Shown in pieces: positions 9,772-17,804 of a stretch of 64,000 bases of DNA. The stretch is from Alsobacter metallidurans (GTDB taxonomy: Bacteria; Pseudomonadota; Alphaproteobacteria; Rhizobiales; Beijerinckiaceae): the NCBI RefSeq assembly GCF_014636935.1, contig NZ_BMES01000001.1, positions 661,383 through 725,382 of the forward strand. The letters run 5' to 3'. The stretch's first letter is position 1, and every line of letters begins with the position of its first letter. Below the pieces are notes generated by a model. That model saw only the letters and a list, made by a program, of their open reading frames with translations, did no database searches and was not told where the DNA came from. The position numbers were made by a program, and so were the translations under genes.

Positions 9772-11376
9772 ATGAACCGCATCGCAGACCGCATCGCCGA
9801 AACGCTCTACGCCGCCGGCGTCCGCCACGCCTTCGGGATGCCGGGCGGCGAGGTCGTGACCCTGCTGGACGCGCTGGAGCGCGCCGGCATCCGCTTCGTG
9901 CTGGCCCGCAACGAAACCGCGGCCGCCATGATGGCGGCGGCCGCGAGCGTGGTCGGCGGCGCGCCGGGGCTGCTGGTGACCACGCTTGGGCCCGGTCTCG
10001 CCAACGCGGTGAACGGCGTCGCGGACGCCGCGCAGGAGCGCACGCCGCTGCTGGTGATCTCCGGCGTGGTGGAGCGCTCGATCCGCGCCCGCTATACCCA
10101 TCAGGTGGTCGATCACGCCGCCATGTTGCGGCCGCTCGTGAAGGCGTCGTTCGAGATCGAGCCCGAAAGCGCCGAGGCCACGATCGCGCGCGCGCTGCGC
10201 CTCGCCACCACGCCGCCTTTCGGCCCGGTGCACCTCGATCTGTCGCCCACGACGGCGGCGCTGCCGGCCCAGGGCGCGCCTGCTTCCCGCAACGGCGCTT
10301 CCCAACCGCTTGCGCCCGATCCGGCCGACCCCGCCGTCGCGGCCGTGCGCGAGCGCCTCGCCCGGGCCGAACGCCCGCTGCTGGTCGCCGGCTTCGACGC
10401 TGCCCGGGGCGGGGCGGCCGCCGCAATCTGCAGGCTGGCGGACACGCGGCGCATGCCGGTAATCACCACCTACAAGGCCAAGGGCGTCCTCGATGAGAAC
10501 CACCCCTGCAGCCTTGGCGGGGCCGGGCTGTCGCCGCTCGCCGACACGATGCTGCTGGGGATGGTCCGCGACGCCGACCTCGTGCTGCTCGCCGGCTACG
10601 ACCCGATCGAGATGCGCCCCGGCTGGCTCGGCGTTCCGCCCCATCCGGAGCGCGTGGTCGAGCTCGGCTGGCCGGTCGATCACGCCATGCACGAGGCCGG
10701 CCTGCGCCTGTGCGGCGATCCCGCCCAGTTGCTCGCCGCCCTTGCCGACGGCTGCGCGCCCGGCGAAAGCTGGCCCGGCGGCGCCGTGGCGGACGCACGG
10801 GCGGCGCTGGCCCGCGCCTTCGCGTCCCCGGCGGACTGGGGTCCGCACGCCGTGTTCGAAACGCTTGCCGAAACGGCGGGCGACCCCACCGTCACGATCG
10901 ACAGCGGCGCCCATCGCATCCTCCTGAGCCAGATGTGGCGCGCCTCCCGACCCCTCTCGCTGCTGCAGTCCGCCGGCTGGTGCACCATGGGCAGCGCCAT
11001 CCCGCTCGCGATCGGCGCGGCCCTCGCCGAACCCTCTCGCCGCGCCATCGCGGTGCTGGGCGACGGCGGCCTCGAGATGACGCTCGGCGAACTCGGGACA
11101 ATCCGGGATCAGGCCCTGCCGCTCACCATCCTGGTTCTGCAAGACGAGAGCCTCGGACTCATCGAGCTTAAGCAGGCGGCCGCCGGCCTCACTCGCACAG
11201 GGGTTACGCTGGGGCGCACCGACTACACGGCAGTCGCGCGAGCCTTCGGAGGGCTAGGCGTCGAATGCCGCGACCGCGCCTCCCTGCGTTCGGCCCTCGC
11301 GGAGGCGGCCAGCCGTTCGGCGTTCACGCTGATCACATGCCCGATCGACGCGAGGGCCTATGTCGACCGCATCTGA
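9772..11376 (+). CDS. thiamine-diphosphate-dependent enzyme, acetolactate-synthase-like
   Basis: 534-aa ThDP enzyme with the three expected domains: N-terminal pyrimidine-binding with the catalytic Glu E48 in RNETAAAMM, a central domain, and a C-terminal diphosphate-binding domain with GDG at 430-432. The usual Asn-Asn at the end of the GDG motif reads Gln-Asp (VLQDESLG), so the metal ligand Asn is replaced by Asp. It is therefore a decarboxylase/synthase-family relative rather than a confident acetolactate synthase; no small regulatory subunit gene is near. ATG 9772 is preferred over an in-frame GTG at 9763 because AAGGTGG precedes it. It overlaps the next gene by 17 bp. Confidence 0.82.
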   Translation: MNRIADRIAETLYAAGVRHAFGMPGGEVVTLLDALERAGIRFVLARNETAAAMMAAAASVVGGAPGLLVTTLGPGLANAVNGVADAAQERTPLLVISGVVERSIRARYTHQVVDHAAMLRPLVKASFEIEPESAEATIARALRLATTPPFGPVHLDLSPTTAALPAQGAPASRNGASQPLAPDPADPAVAAVRERLARAERPLLVAGFDAARGGAAAAICRLADTRRMPVITTYKAKGVLDENHPCSLGGAGLSPLADTMLLGMVRDADLVLLAGYDPIEMRPGWLGVPPHPERVVELGWPVDHAMHEAGLRLCGDPAQLLAALADGCAPGESWPGGAVADARAALARAFASPADWGPHAVFETLAETAGDPTVTIDSGAHRILLSQMWRASRPLSLLQSAGWCTMGSAIPLAIGAALAEPSRRAIAVLGDGGLEMTLGELGTIRDQALPLTILVLQDESLGLIELKQAAAGLTRTGVTLGRTDYTAVARAFGGLGVECRDRASLRSALAEAASRSAFTLITCPIDARAYVDRI

Positions 11377-12589
11377 TGTTCCCGCCGCGCCGCGCGCGCG
11401 GGATCCGCGGCTCGATTTTTTTCGCGGCATGGGCATGTGCATCATCCTGATCGCCCATATCCCGTGGAACCCCTGGACCAACTGGATCCCGGCGCGCTTT
11501 GGCTTCAGCGACGCGGCCGACATGTTCGTGTTCTGCTCCGGCATGGCGTCCGCCATCGCGTTCGGGCGGGTGTTCGCGCAGCATGGCTGGCTGATCGGGA
11601 CGTTCCGGATCCTGCATCGGCTCTGGCAGGTCTACTGGGTGCATATCTGCGCCTTCGTGACCGTGCTCACGCTCGCGATCGCGCTCGACCAGATGCTGGA
11701 TGTCGATCACTACGTCCGCGAAGAGCTGAAGCTCCAGCCGGTGCTGGACGACCCGCGCACCTATCTGGTCAATCTGCTCACGCTCCGCTTCGTCCCGAAC
11801 TATTTCGACATTCTGCCGATGTACCTCGTGGTGCTCGCGATGACGCCTGTCGCGATGGCGCTGGCTCGCGTGAGTCCCGCTTTGGCCGGCGCAGTCTCGG
11901 TGGCTCTATGGCTCGGCGCACAGGCCGGCGTGCTGGAGCTCACGGCGGACGCGACCACGGGCCGTCCGTGGTTCTTCAACCCGTTCGCCTGGCAGCTCCT
12001 GTTCTTCACCGGTTTCGCCTTCGCGCGCGGCTGGCTGCCCGCCCCGCCGCGCGACAGGCGGTTGGCGTTGGCGGCCGGTGGCCTGGTGGCGATCGGGATC
12101 CCGCTTGGTTGCCAGAACGAGTTCCAGTGCTATGCGGGATTCGGCGCGGCGCCGGCGCTCGGGGAGGCGCATGAGGCTCTGGGCGCCCTGATTGCGAAGA
12201 CCAACCTCGGTCCGCTGCGCTACCTGCATTTTCTCGCCACCGCCTACCTGGCTTTTCTGGCCGTCGGGGAGGGCGGTCGCCGCCTCGCCGGTCGCGTGCC
12301 GGACGTGCTCCGGATGATTGGCAAGCAGACCCTGGCGGTGTTCCTCACCGGACTGGTGATCGCGCAGGGCCTCGGGGCGCTCTTGGACGTCGTCGGGCGG
12401 AGCCCGCTGTCCGCACTGCTGGTCAACCTTGCCGGTCAGGCCATCCTGCTGATCGCAGCCCTGATCGTCACGGCGGTGAAAAGCCCGCCCTGGCGCAAGC
12501 CGCCCGTACCGGATCGTCGGGCCTCGTCGCCTGCGGGCGCCAGGCCTCCGCGCGGTTCCCCGACAACGCAGGCCGCGGCGCCCGGCTGA
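11360..12589 (+). CDS. OpgC-domain membrane acyltransferase
   Basis: 409-aa integral membrane protein of the OpgC family, whose characterised members succinylate osmoregulated periplasmic glucans. Seen: the N-terminal DPRLDFFRGMGMCIILIAHI block, FSDAADMFVFCSG, YWVHICAFV, NYFDILPMYLVVLAMTP, and about ten hydrophobic helices. The tail after residue 375 is Pro/Ala/Arg-rich and disordered. The start overlaps the end of the thiamine-diphosphate enzyme gene, suggesting coupling. No opgGH glucan synthesis genes are in the window, so the acceptor is unknown. Confidence 0.85.
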   Translation: MSTASDVPAAPRARDPRLDFFRGMGMCIILIAHIPWNPWTNWIPARFGFSDAADMFVFCSGMASAIAFGRVFAQHGWLIGTFRILHRLWQVYWVHICAFVTVLTLAIALDQMLDVDHYVREELKLQPVLDDPRTYLVNLLTLRFVPNYFDILPMYLVVLAMTPVAMALARVSPALAGAVSVALWLGAQAGVLELTADATTGRPWFFNPFAWQLLFFTGFAFARGWLPAPPRDRRLALAAGGLVAIGIPLGCQNEFQCYAGFGAAPALGEAHEALGALIAKTNLGPLRYLHFLATAYLAFLAVGEGGRRLAGRVPDVLRMIGKQTLAVFLTGLVIAQGLGALLDVVGRSPLSALLVNLAGQAILLIAALIVTAVKSPPWRKPPVPDRRASSPAGARPPRGSPTTQAAAPG

Positions 12590-12605
12590 ACAGGTGTCGT
12601 CTGAA

Positions 12606-12619
12606 GATTGTTGACAATC
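12606..12619. promoter_or_regulatory. operator copy 1 (GATTGTTGACAATC)
   Basis: A perfect 14-bp palindrome, GATTGT-TG-ACAATC, whose 12-bp core ATTGTTGACAAT recurs at 20773, 25695 (one mismatch) and 32268 (reverse complement). It fits the TnGT-N2-ACnA pattern known for FadR-subfamily GntR regulators. It overlaps a TTGACA -35 box (12611-12616), so binding should block polymerase. The gene downstream is itself a FadR-type GntR regulator, which implies autoregulation (inference). Confidence 0.8.
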
Positions 12620-12645
12620 GACAGCGACGGGGCATGATGCCCCCA
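12611..12645 (+). promoter_or_regulatory. probable gntR promoter, leaderless transcript
   Basis: TTGACA at 12611-12616, a 16-bp spacer and CATGAT at 12633-12638 make a good sigma-70-type promoter. The expected +1 falls at or beside the ATG at 12645, and there is no Shine-Dalgarno, so the mRNA would be leaderless. A second perfect inverted repeat GGGGCA-TGA-TGCCCC (12629-12643) overlaps the -10 box and could be another control site. Confidence 0.55.
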
Positions 12646-13325
12646 TGTCCGCGCATGAAGCCATCGCGTTCCTGAAAAGCCGGTCCCTGGGCGTTCTGAT
12701 CGAGCCCGAGATCGAGCGGATGATCATGTCCGGCGAGATCAAGCCGGGCGATCGCATCAACGAGAACGCCCTTGCGCTGCGCTTCGGCACGAGCCGCGGG
12801 CCCATTCGCGAGGCGCTGCGCTCCATGGAGGCCGGCGGCCTCGTGGCGCTCGTGCCCAATCGCGGCGTTTATGTTCGCAGCCTCGATCTCGCCACCGCCT
12901 GCGCGATCTACGAGGTTCGCGCCGCCCTGTTCGGCATGGCGGGACGCTGCGCGGCCGAGCGCGCCGGCGCGGAGGATATCTGCAGGCTCGAGACGCTCGT
13001 GGCCGAGATGGACCGCGCCGTCGACGCTGGGGATTTCGAAACCTACTACCCGCTCAATCTTGCCTTTCACCAGGCCATCCTGGCGGCCTCCGGCAATCAT
13101 TTGCTGGCTGCGCAATACGCCAGCCTGATCAAGCAGCTCCACCTCTACCGGGCGCGCAGCCTCGTGCAGGGCGGCGGCTTGCACGTGTCCAACCAGGAGC
13201 ACCGCGCCATGGTGGACGCCATCGCGGCGCGCGACCCCGAAGCCGCCTCCCGCACCCATTTCGACCACGTGATGCGCTCGCTGGACCGGCTTCGCGCCGC
13301 GCCGGCGGCGCACGCCGCAACATAA
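12645..13325 (+). CDS. GntR-family transcriptional regulator (FadR/FCD type)
   Basis: 226-aa regulator with an N-terminal winged HTH (residues 15-75: GDRINENALALRFG, recognition helix SRGPIREALRSME, wing VPNRGVYVR) and a C-terminal all-helical FCD ligand domain with metal-type His/Asp positions (PLNLAFHQAIL, VSNQEHRAMVDAI). FCD GntR proteins usually repress transport/catabolic operons and are released by a carboxylic-acid effector. It heads the mmgE-tctCBA-mmgE-SDR-TSUP operon and has a palindromic operator over its own -35. Its recognition helix nearly matches that of the GntR ending at 24955. Confidence 0.9.
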   Translation: MSAHEAIAFLKSRSLGVLIEPEIERMIMSGEIKPGDRINENALALRFGTSRGPIREALRSMEAGGLVALVPNRGVYVRSLDLATACAIYEVRAALFGMAGRCAAERAGAEDICRLETLVAEMDRAVDAGDFETYYPLNLAFHQAILAASGNHLLAAQYASLIKQLHLYRARSLVQGGGLHVSNQEHRAMVDAIAARDPEAASRTHFDHVMRSLDRLRAAPAAHAAT

Positions 13326-13334
13326 GGCCAAGCC

Positions 13335-14747
13335 ATGACGTCGCGCCCCATGACCGCGGAAGCGATCCGCTTCATCGAGACGGTCCGCTACGAGGACCTG
13401 CCCGAGGAAGCGCTGCGCATCGGCCGCCGCTGCATGGTCGACACGCTCGGCCTTTATCTGGCGGGCGGCCTGGAAGGCTCCGTCAAGATGCTGGCGGCGG
13501 ACGCCATCGAGAATGGCGGCCGTCCGGACGCCTACGTGATTGCGGGCGGGAATGCGAAGGCGCCGGCGGCGCTGGCCGCCCGCGTGCTCGGCACCGCCGG
13601 CCATGCGCATGACTGGGACGACACGCAGGTGTCGCACGACCCGCGCCACGTCTACGGCCTTCTCACGCATCCTTCCGTGCCGCCCCTCACCGCCGCGCTC
13701 GTGATGGCGCAGCGCCTCGGCGGCGTCGACGGCAAGCGCTTCATGCTCGCCTTCCAGGCGGGCTTCGAGGTCGAGTGCAAGATCTCGGAGTGGATGACGG
13801 ACCGCCACTATCGCCGAGGCCACCACACCAGCGGGACGGTCGGCACCTTCGGGGCCGCGACGGCGGCCGCCAAGCTCCTCGGCCTTTCGGGCGACAAGCT
13901 CGCACATGCGCTCGGCATCGCGGCCAGCTTCGCGGCCGGCATCCGCTGCAACTTCGGCACCATGACGAAGCCGCTCCATGTCGGCCGCGCGTCCGAGAAT
14001 GGCGTCACGGCGGCGCTGCTGGCCGCGCGCGGCTTCACGGCCGATCCGGAGGCGCTCGATGGGCAGTGGGGCTTCTGGGCCGTGATGGGCGAGGGCGCGG
14101 ACGAGAGCAAGTTCGAGCAGGGCTTCGGCAAGACGCTCACGATCGTGGACCCGGGCGTGAGCATCAAGCCGTACCCGTCGGGCATTCTCACGCACCAGTC
14201 CATGGACGCCATGCTGAAGCTCGTGCGCGAGCATGACCTCAAGCCCGACCAGGTCGAGACGATCCGCTTCTACGCCGGCAAGAACATCACCGAGCCGATC
14301 CGCTACCCGGTGGCGCAGAACCACCTTCAGGCCAAGTTCTCCATGCCGGCGCTGCTGTGCATGATCGTGCTCTGCCGCCGCGCCAGCCACCACGAGTTCG
14401 AGGACAGCTTCGTGGCCGGCGCCGCCATGCAGGACATGCAGCGCCGCACGCAGGTGATCAACGACCCCGAGATCGACGCCAAGGGCTACGACCTGATCCG
14501 CTCGCGCATCGAGGTCGACACCAAGGACGGCCGCACGCTCACCCAATGGGCCGACGAGCGCTATCGTGGCGGGCCATTGAACCCGATCAGCGACGCCGAC
14601 CTCGAAGGCAAATTCCGCATGTGCGCCGAGGGCGCCATCGACAACGCCCGGCAGGACCAGTTGCTTGACGCCGTGCGCGGCCTCGACAAGGCGGCCGACG
14701 CCGCCAAGCTTGCCGAGCTGATGATCTACGACGCGGCCGCCCGCTAG
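13335..14747 (+). CDS. MmgE/PrpD family protein (copy 1)
   Basis: 470-aa member of the MmgE/PrpD superfamily, which includes 2-methylcitrate dehydratase and cis-aconitate decarboxylase; these act on tricarboxylic acids without an iron-sulfur cluster. Seen: the family HAHDWDDTQ motif (about 96-104), HTSGTVGTFGAATAAAKLLG, FGTMTKPLHVGRASENG, and SIKPYPSGILTHQSMD. It follows the GntR gene by 9 bp and precedes a tricarboxylate-type TTT importer, supporting a substrate with two or three carboxylates. Most similar within the window to copy 3 at 25804. The exact reaction is not assignable. Confidence 0.85.
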   Translation: MTSRPMTAEAIRFIETVRYEDLPEEALRIGRRCMVDTLGLYLAGGLEGSVKMLAADAIENGGRPDAYVIAGGNAKAPAALAARVLGTAGHAHDWDDTQVSHDPRHVYGLLTHPSVPPLTAALVMAQRLGGVDGKRFMLAFQAGFEVECKISEWMTDRHYRRGHHTSGTVGTFGAATAAAKLLGLSGDKLAHALGIAASFAAGIRCNFGTMTKPLHVGRASENGVTAALLAARGFTADPEALDGQWGFWAVMGEGADESKFEQGFGKTLTIVDPGVSIKPYPSGILTHQSMDAMLKLVREHDLKPDQVETIRFYAGKNITEPIRYPVAQNHLQAKFSMPALLCMIVLCRRASHHEFEDSFVAGAAMQDMQRRTQVINDPEIDAKGYDLIRSRIEVDTKDGRTLTQWADERYRGGPLNPISDADLEGKFRMCAEGAIDNARQDQLLDAVRGLDKAADAAKLAELMIYDAAAR

Positions 14748-14819
14748 GGCGACGGCGTATCGACGGTGCGGCCCACAAGGGCCGCAGGGCGCTCCGGGAA
14801 CGCGCCAAAGGAGGAAGTC

Positions 14820-15785
14820 ATGGGCAAGCTCAAGGCAGCAATGCGGCTCGCCGTGGCGGCGGCCGCTGTCGCGTGCGGGATCGGGATCGCGAAGGCCGCG
14901 CCCGAAGCCTATCCGCAGAAGGTCGTCACGCTGGTGACGCACTCCAGCCCGGGAGGCGGCAGCGACGTCTTCCTGCGCGAGATGATCAAGTACCTGAACC
15001 GCTACATCGACGCGACCTTCGTGGTCGAGAACGTGCAGGGCGGCAGCGGCGCGCGCGCGATGTCCAAGGTCGCGACCGCGAAGCCCGATGGCGCCACCTT
15101 CTACGCCATCACGCCGACTTATGTGTTCACCTCGCTGATGAGCAAGGTGCCGAGCACCTACAAGGACATGCAGCCCGTCGTCACCGTGTTCTCGGACGCC
15201 GAGGTGCTGTTCACCCGCACGGACGGCCCGTTCAAGTCGCTGAAGGACGTGATCGCTCACGCCAAGGAAAAGCGCGGCCGCTGGGGCGTCGCCAACCCGG
15301 CCTCGCTGGAGCGCCAGGCGGCCGAGCGCCTGAAAAAGGCGGCCGGCGTCAACGCCGCGATCGTCTCGCACGAGGGCGGCGGCGACATGATGATCAACGT
15401 GCTCAACGGCACGCTGGATGTCGGCGTCGGCGAGATCCAGGAGCTGCGCTCGCAGCTGGAGGCCGGCAAGGTGCGCCTGGTCGCCACCTTCAACAGCAAG
15501 CGCCTCGACGGCTATCCCAACGTCCCGACCGTCAAGGAGGAGGGGTTCGACGTAGTGGTCCAGAAGTTCCGCGGCCTCGCGGGTCCCAAGGGGCAGCCGC
15601 CGGAGGTGCTGGCCATCTGGGAGCGGGCGATGCGCGGCCTGATCGCGGATCCCGACTACAAGAAGGTCTACGCCGCCGAGAGCCTCGTCCCCGAGGTGCA
15701 GGGCTCCGCCGGCGCGACCAAGCTGGTCGACGATTTCGCGGCCGAGTCCGAGGCCTTCCTCAAGGAGGCGGGCGCGGCCAAGTAG
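14820..15785 (+). CDS. tripartite tricarboxylate transporter substrate-binding protein (TctC/Bug family)
   Basis: 321-aa periplasmic binding protein of the Bug/TctC family with a signal peptide cut after GIGIAKA (about residue 27). Seen: the mature N-terminal YPQKVVTLVTHSSPGGGSD, typical of the family's first substrate loop, then VVENVQGGSGARAM and the C-terminal lobe GYPNVPTVKEEGFDVVV. The ATG at 14820 has an excellent AAAGGAGG 9 bp upstream; further in-frame codons upstream are not used. It partners the TctB and TctA genes immediately downstream. Confidence 0.92.
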   Translation: MGKLKAAMRLAVAAAAVACGIGIAKAAPEAYPQKVVTLVTHSSPGGGSDVFLREMIKYLNRYIDATFVVENVQGGSGARAMSKVATAKPDGATFYAITPTYVFTSLMSKVPSTYKDMQPVVTVFSDAEVLFTRTDGPFKSLKDVIAHAKEKRGRWGVANPASLERQAAERLKKAAGVNAAIVSHEGGGDMMINVLNGTLDVGVGEIQELRSQLEAGKVRLVATFNSKRLDGYPNVPTVKEEGFDVVVQKFRGLAGPKGQPPEVLAIWERAMRGLIADPDYKKVYAAESLVPEVQGSAGATKLVDDFAAESEAFLKEAGAAK

Positions 15786-15818
15786 CCGCCGCCGTCTCGA
15801 GCCGCAGGAGCGCGGGTC

Positions 15819-16304
15819 ATGCACAAGGACATCCAGAGCGGCCTCGTGGTGGCCGCCGTGGGGTTCCTCTACCTCTGGGGCCTGCGCGGCATCAGCGAGA
15901 CCACGCTGTCCGACGAGGTCGGTCCCACGGGCATTCCCTATCTGCTCGGGATCGGCCTTGCCTTGACCGGGCTCCTGATCGCCGCGCGTGGCGCGCTGGT
16001 GGCCCGCAAGGCCCAGCCCGCCGTCGCGGCCGCTCCGGCTCCTGACGATGACGAAGAGGCCGACGCCCCAGCCTGGCGCGCCATGAGCTTTCTGGGACTT
16101 GGCGTCCTGTTTATCGGCGCAGCCTGGCTGGCCGGCTACGTGGCCGCCGGGATCGTGCTGCTCGCCGCCACCGCGACCTTCGAGGGCATCCGGCCCTCCG
16201 CCCGACTCGCCGTGCTGGCGGTGGTTGGCGCCGTCGGGTTCTGGATCGTATTCGTGAAGCTGCTCGGCATCGACCTGCCGCACGGCGTGCTGTTCGGGGG
16301 CTGA
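15819..16304 (+). CDS. tripartite tricarboxylate transporter small membrane subunit (TctB)
   Basis: 161-aa TctB-type subunit with four predicted transmembrane helices: about residues 8-24, 43-60, 90-110 and 115-155. The acidic loop DDDEEADAP at about 71-79 is between helices 2 and 3. It contributes the small membrane component that works with TctA. The gene is 3 bp before tctA and 33 bp after tctC. Confidence 0.85.
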   Translation: MHKDIQSGLVVAAVGFLYLWGLRGISETTLSDEVGPTGIPYLLGIGLALTGLLIAARGALVARKAQPAVAAAPAPDDDEEADAPAWRAMSFLGLGVLFIGAAWLAGYVAAGIVLLAATATFEGIRPSARLAVLAVVGAVGFWIVFVKLLGIDLPHGVLFGG

Positions 16305-16307
16305 GGC

Positions 16308-17804
16308 ATGGACACCCTGCTGAAATGCCTGACGCTGCTGGTCGCCACCCCGCTGGTTCCGGCCGCCATCATCGGCCTCGTCTGGGGCATCATCGGCGGC
16401 GCCCTGCCGGGCATCTCGGCTTCCGTGACGATGTCGCTGGTGCTGCCCTTCACCTACGCGATGGACCCGATGGTCGCCATCGTGCTGCTGGCCTCGGTCT
16501 ATATCGGGGCCGAGTATGGCGGCTCCATCCCGGCCATTCTGATCCGCACGCCGGGCACCAACTCGGCCGCCGCCACCGTGGTGGACGGGTACGAGATGAA
16601 GCGCCAGGGCCGCGCCGGCGAGGCGCTCGGCATCTCGCTGTGGTCGGGCGTCATCGGCAGCCTGTTCGGGCTCGTGATGCTGATCGGCTTGACCGAGCCG
16701 CTGTCGCGCATCGCGCTCGCGTTCAAGCCGATGAGCTACTGCGCGCTGGGTCTGCTCGGCCTCAGCATCATCGCTTCGCTGTCGGGCGGCTCGCTGCTGA
16801 AGGGCCTCGCGGCCGCGCTGGTCGGCATGATGGTGTCCACCATCGGCATCGATCCGATCTCGGGCGTGGATCGCTTCACCTTTGGCCAGCCGGACCTGCT
16901 GAACGGCGTCAAGCCCATCATGGTTATGGTCTCGCTGTTCGCCGTGAGCGAGCTTCTGCGCCAATCAGGCAGCAAGAGCGTGGCGCTCGGCCAGCAATCG
17001 GTCCGCATCACCCTGCCGAACCTTGCAATGATGCGCCGGCTGATCAAGCCACAGTTCATCGGCTGCATCACCGGCACGGTCGAGGGCCTGATGCCGGGCG
17101 GCGGCGGCTCCATCGCGGCGTTCTTCTCCTATAATGAGGCCAAGCGCTGGTCGAAGCACCCGGAGGAGTTCGGCAAGGGCTCGGTCGAGGGCGTCGCCGC
17201 CCCGGAGGCCGCCAACAATACGGTGGCGAGCGCCTCGCTGATCCCGCTGCTCAGCTTCGGCATCCCGGGCTCCAACTCGGCCGCGGTGCTGCTGGGCGGG
17301 CTCCTGATCCACGGCCTGCTGCCCGGGCCGCGCCTTTTCGAGCAGAACGCCGACGTGGTGCTGGGCCTCTACACCGGCTCGCTGGTCGCCACGATCGCGC
17401 AGATCGCGGTCGGCATCGTGATCATGCCGGTCTGCATGTGGCTAGTGAACCGGCCGCGGCCCTATCTGGCGGCTTTCATCTACCTGCTGGTGCTGTCGGG
17501 CATCTACACCATCAACGGCAGCCTGTTCGACCTCGGCATCGTGCTGTTCGGCGGCCTCGTCGGCTTCCTGATGAAGGCCTTCGGCTACCCGTTCCTGCCC
17601 GCCGTGCTGGGCGTGGTGCTGGGTCCGATCGTGGAGTCCAACTACCGGCGCTCCATGCTGCTCTCGGGCGGCGACCTCTCGATCTTCCTCGACGATCCCA
17701 TCGCGGTCGGCTTCCTGATCACGGCCGTCCTGTTCCTGTCCTGGTCGCTCTGGCGCGAGTGGCGTGACGCCGTCGCGCGCCGGACGGAGGTGAAGCCCGC
17801 ATGA
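16308..17804 (+). CDS. tripartite tricarboxylate transporter large permease (TctA)
   Basis: 498-aa TctA-family permease with about 11-12 helices. Both halves carry the family Gly/Pro loops: GGALPGISASVTMSLVLPF near residue 28 and GLMPGGGGSIAAFFSYNEA near residue 262, plus VAAPEAANNTVASASLIP and SFGIPGSNSAAVLLGGL. It imports the ligand delivered by the TctC-type protein, driven by an ion gradient. The final ATGA overlaps the start of the second mmgE/prpD gene. Confidence 0.93.
   Translation: MDTLLKCLTLLVATPLVPAAIIGLVWGIIGGALPGISASVTMSLVLPFTYAMDPMVAIVLLASVYIGAEYGGSIPAILIRTPGTNSAAATVVDGYEMKRQGRAGEALGISLWSGVIGSLFGLVMLIGLTEPLSRIALAFKPMSYCALGLLGLSIIASLSGGSLLKGLAAALVGMMVSTIGIDPISGVDRFTFGQPDLLNGVKPIMVMVSLFAVSELLRQSGSKSVALGQQSVRITLPNLAMMRRLIKPQFIGCITGTVEGLMPGGGGSIAAFFSYNEAKRWSKHPEEFGKGSVEGVAAPEAANNTVASASLIPLLSFGIPGSNSAAVLLGGLLIHGLLPGPRLFEQNADVVLGLYTGSLVATIAQIAVGIVIMPVCMWLVNRPRPYLAAFIYLLVLSGIYTINGSLFDLGIVLFGGLVGFLMKAFGYPFLPAVLGVVLGPIVESNYRRSMLLSGGDLSIFLDDPIAVGFLITAVLFLSWSLWREWRDAVARRTEVKPA

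Noticed and set aside
12468-16964. Very long minus-strand open frame of about 1,500 codons
   Set aside because: It lies antisense to gntR, mmgE, tctC, tctB and tctA, all with clear family motifs; the translation has only shadow-type composition.
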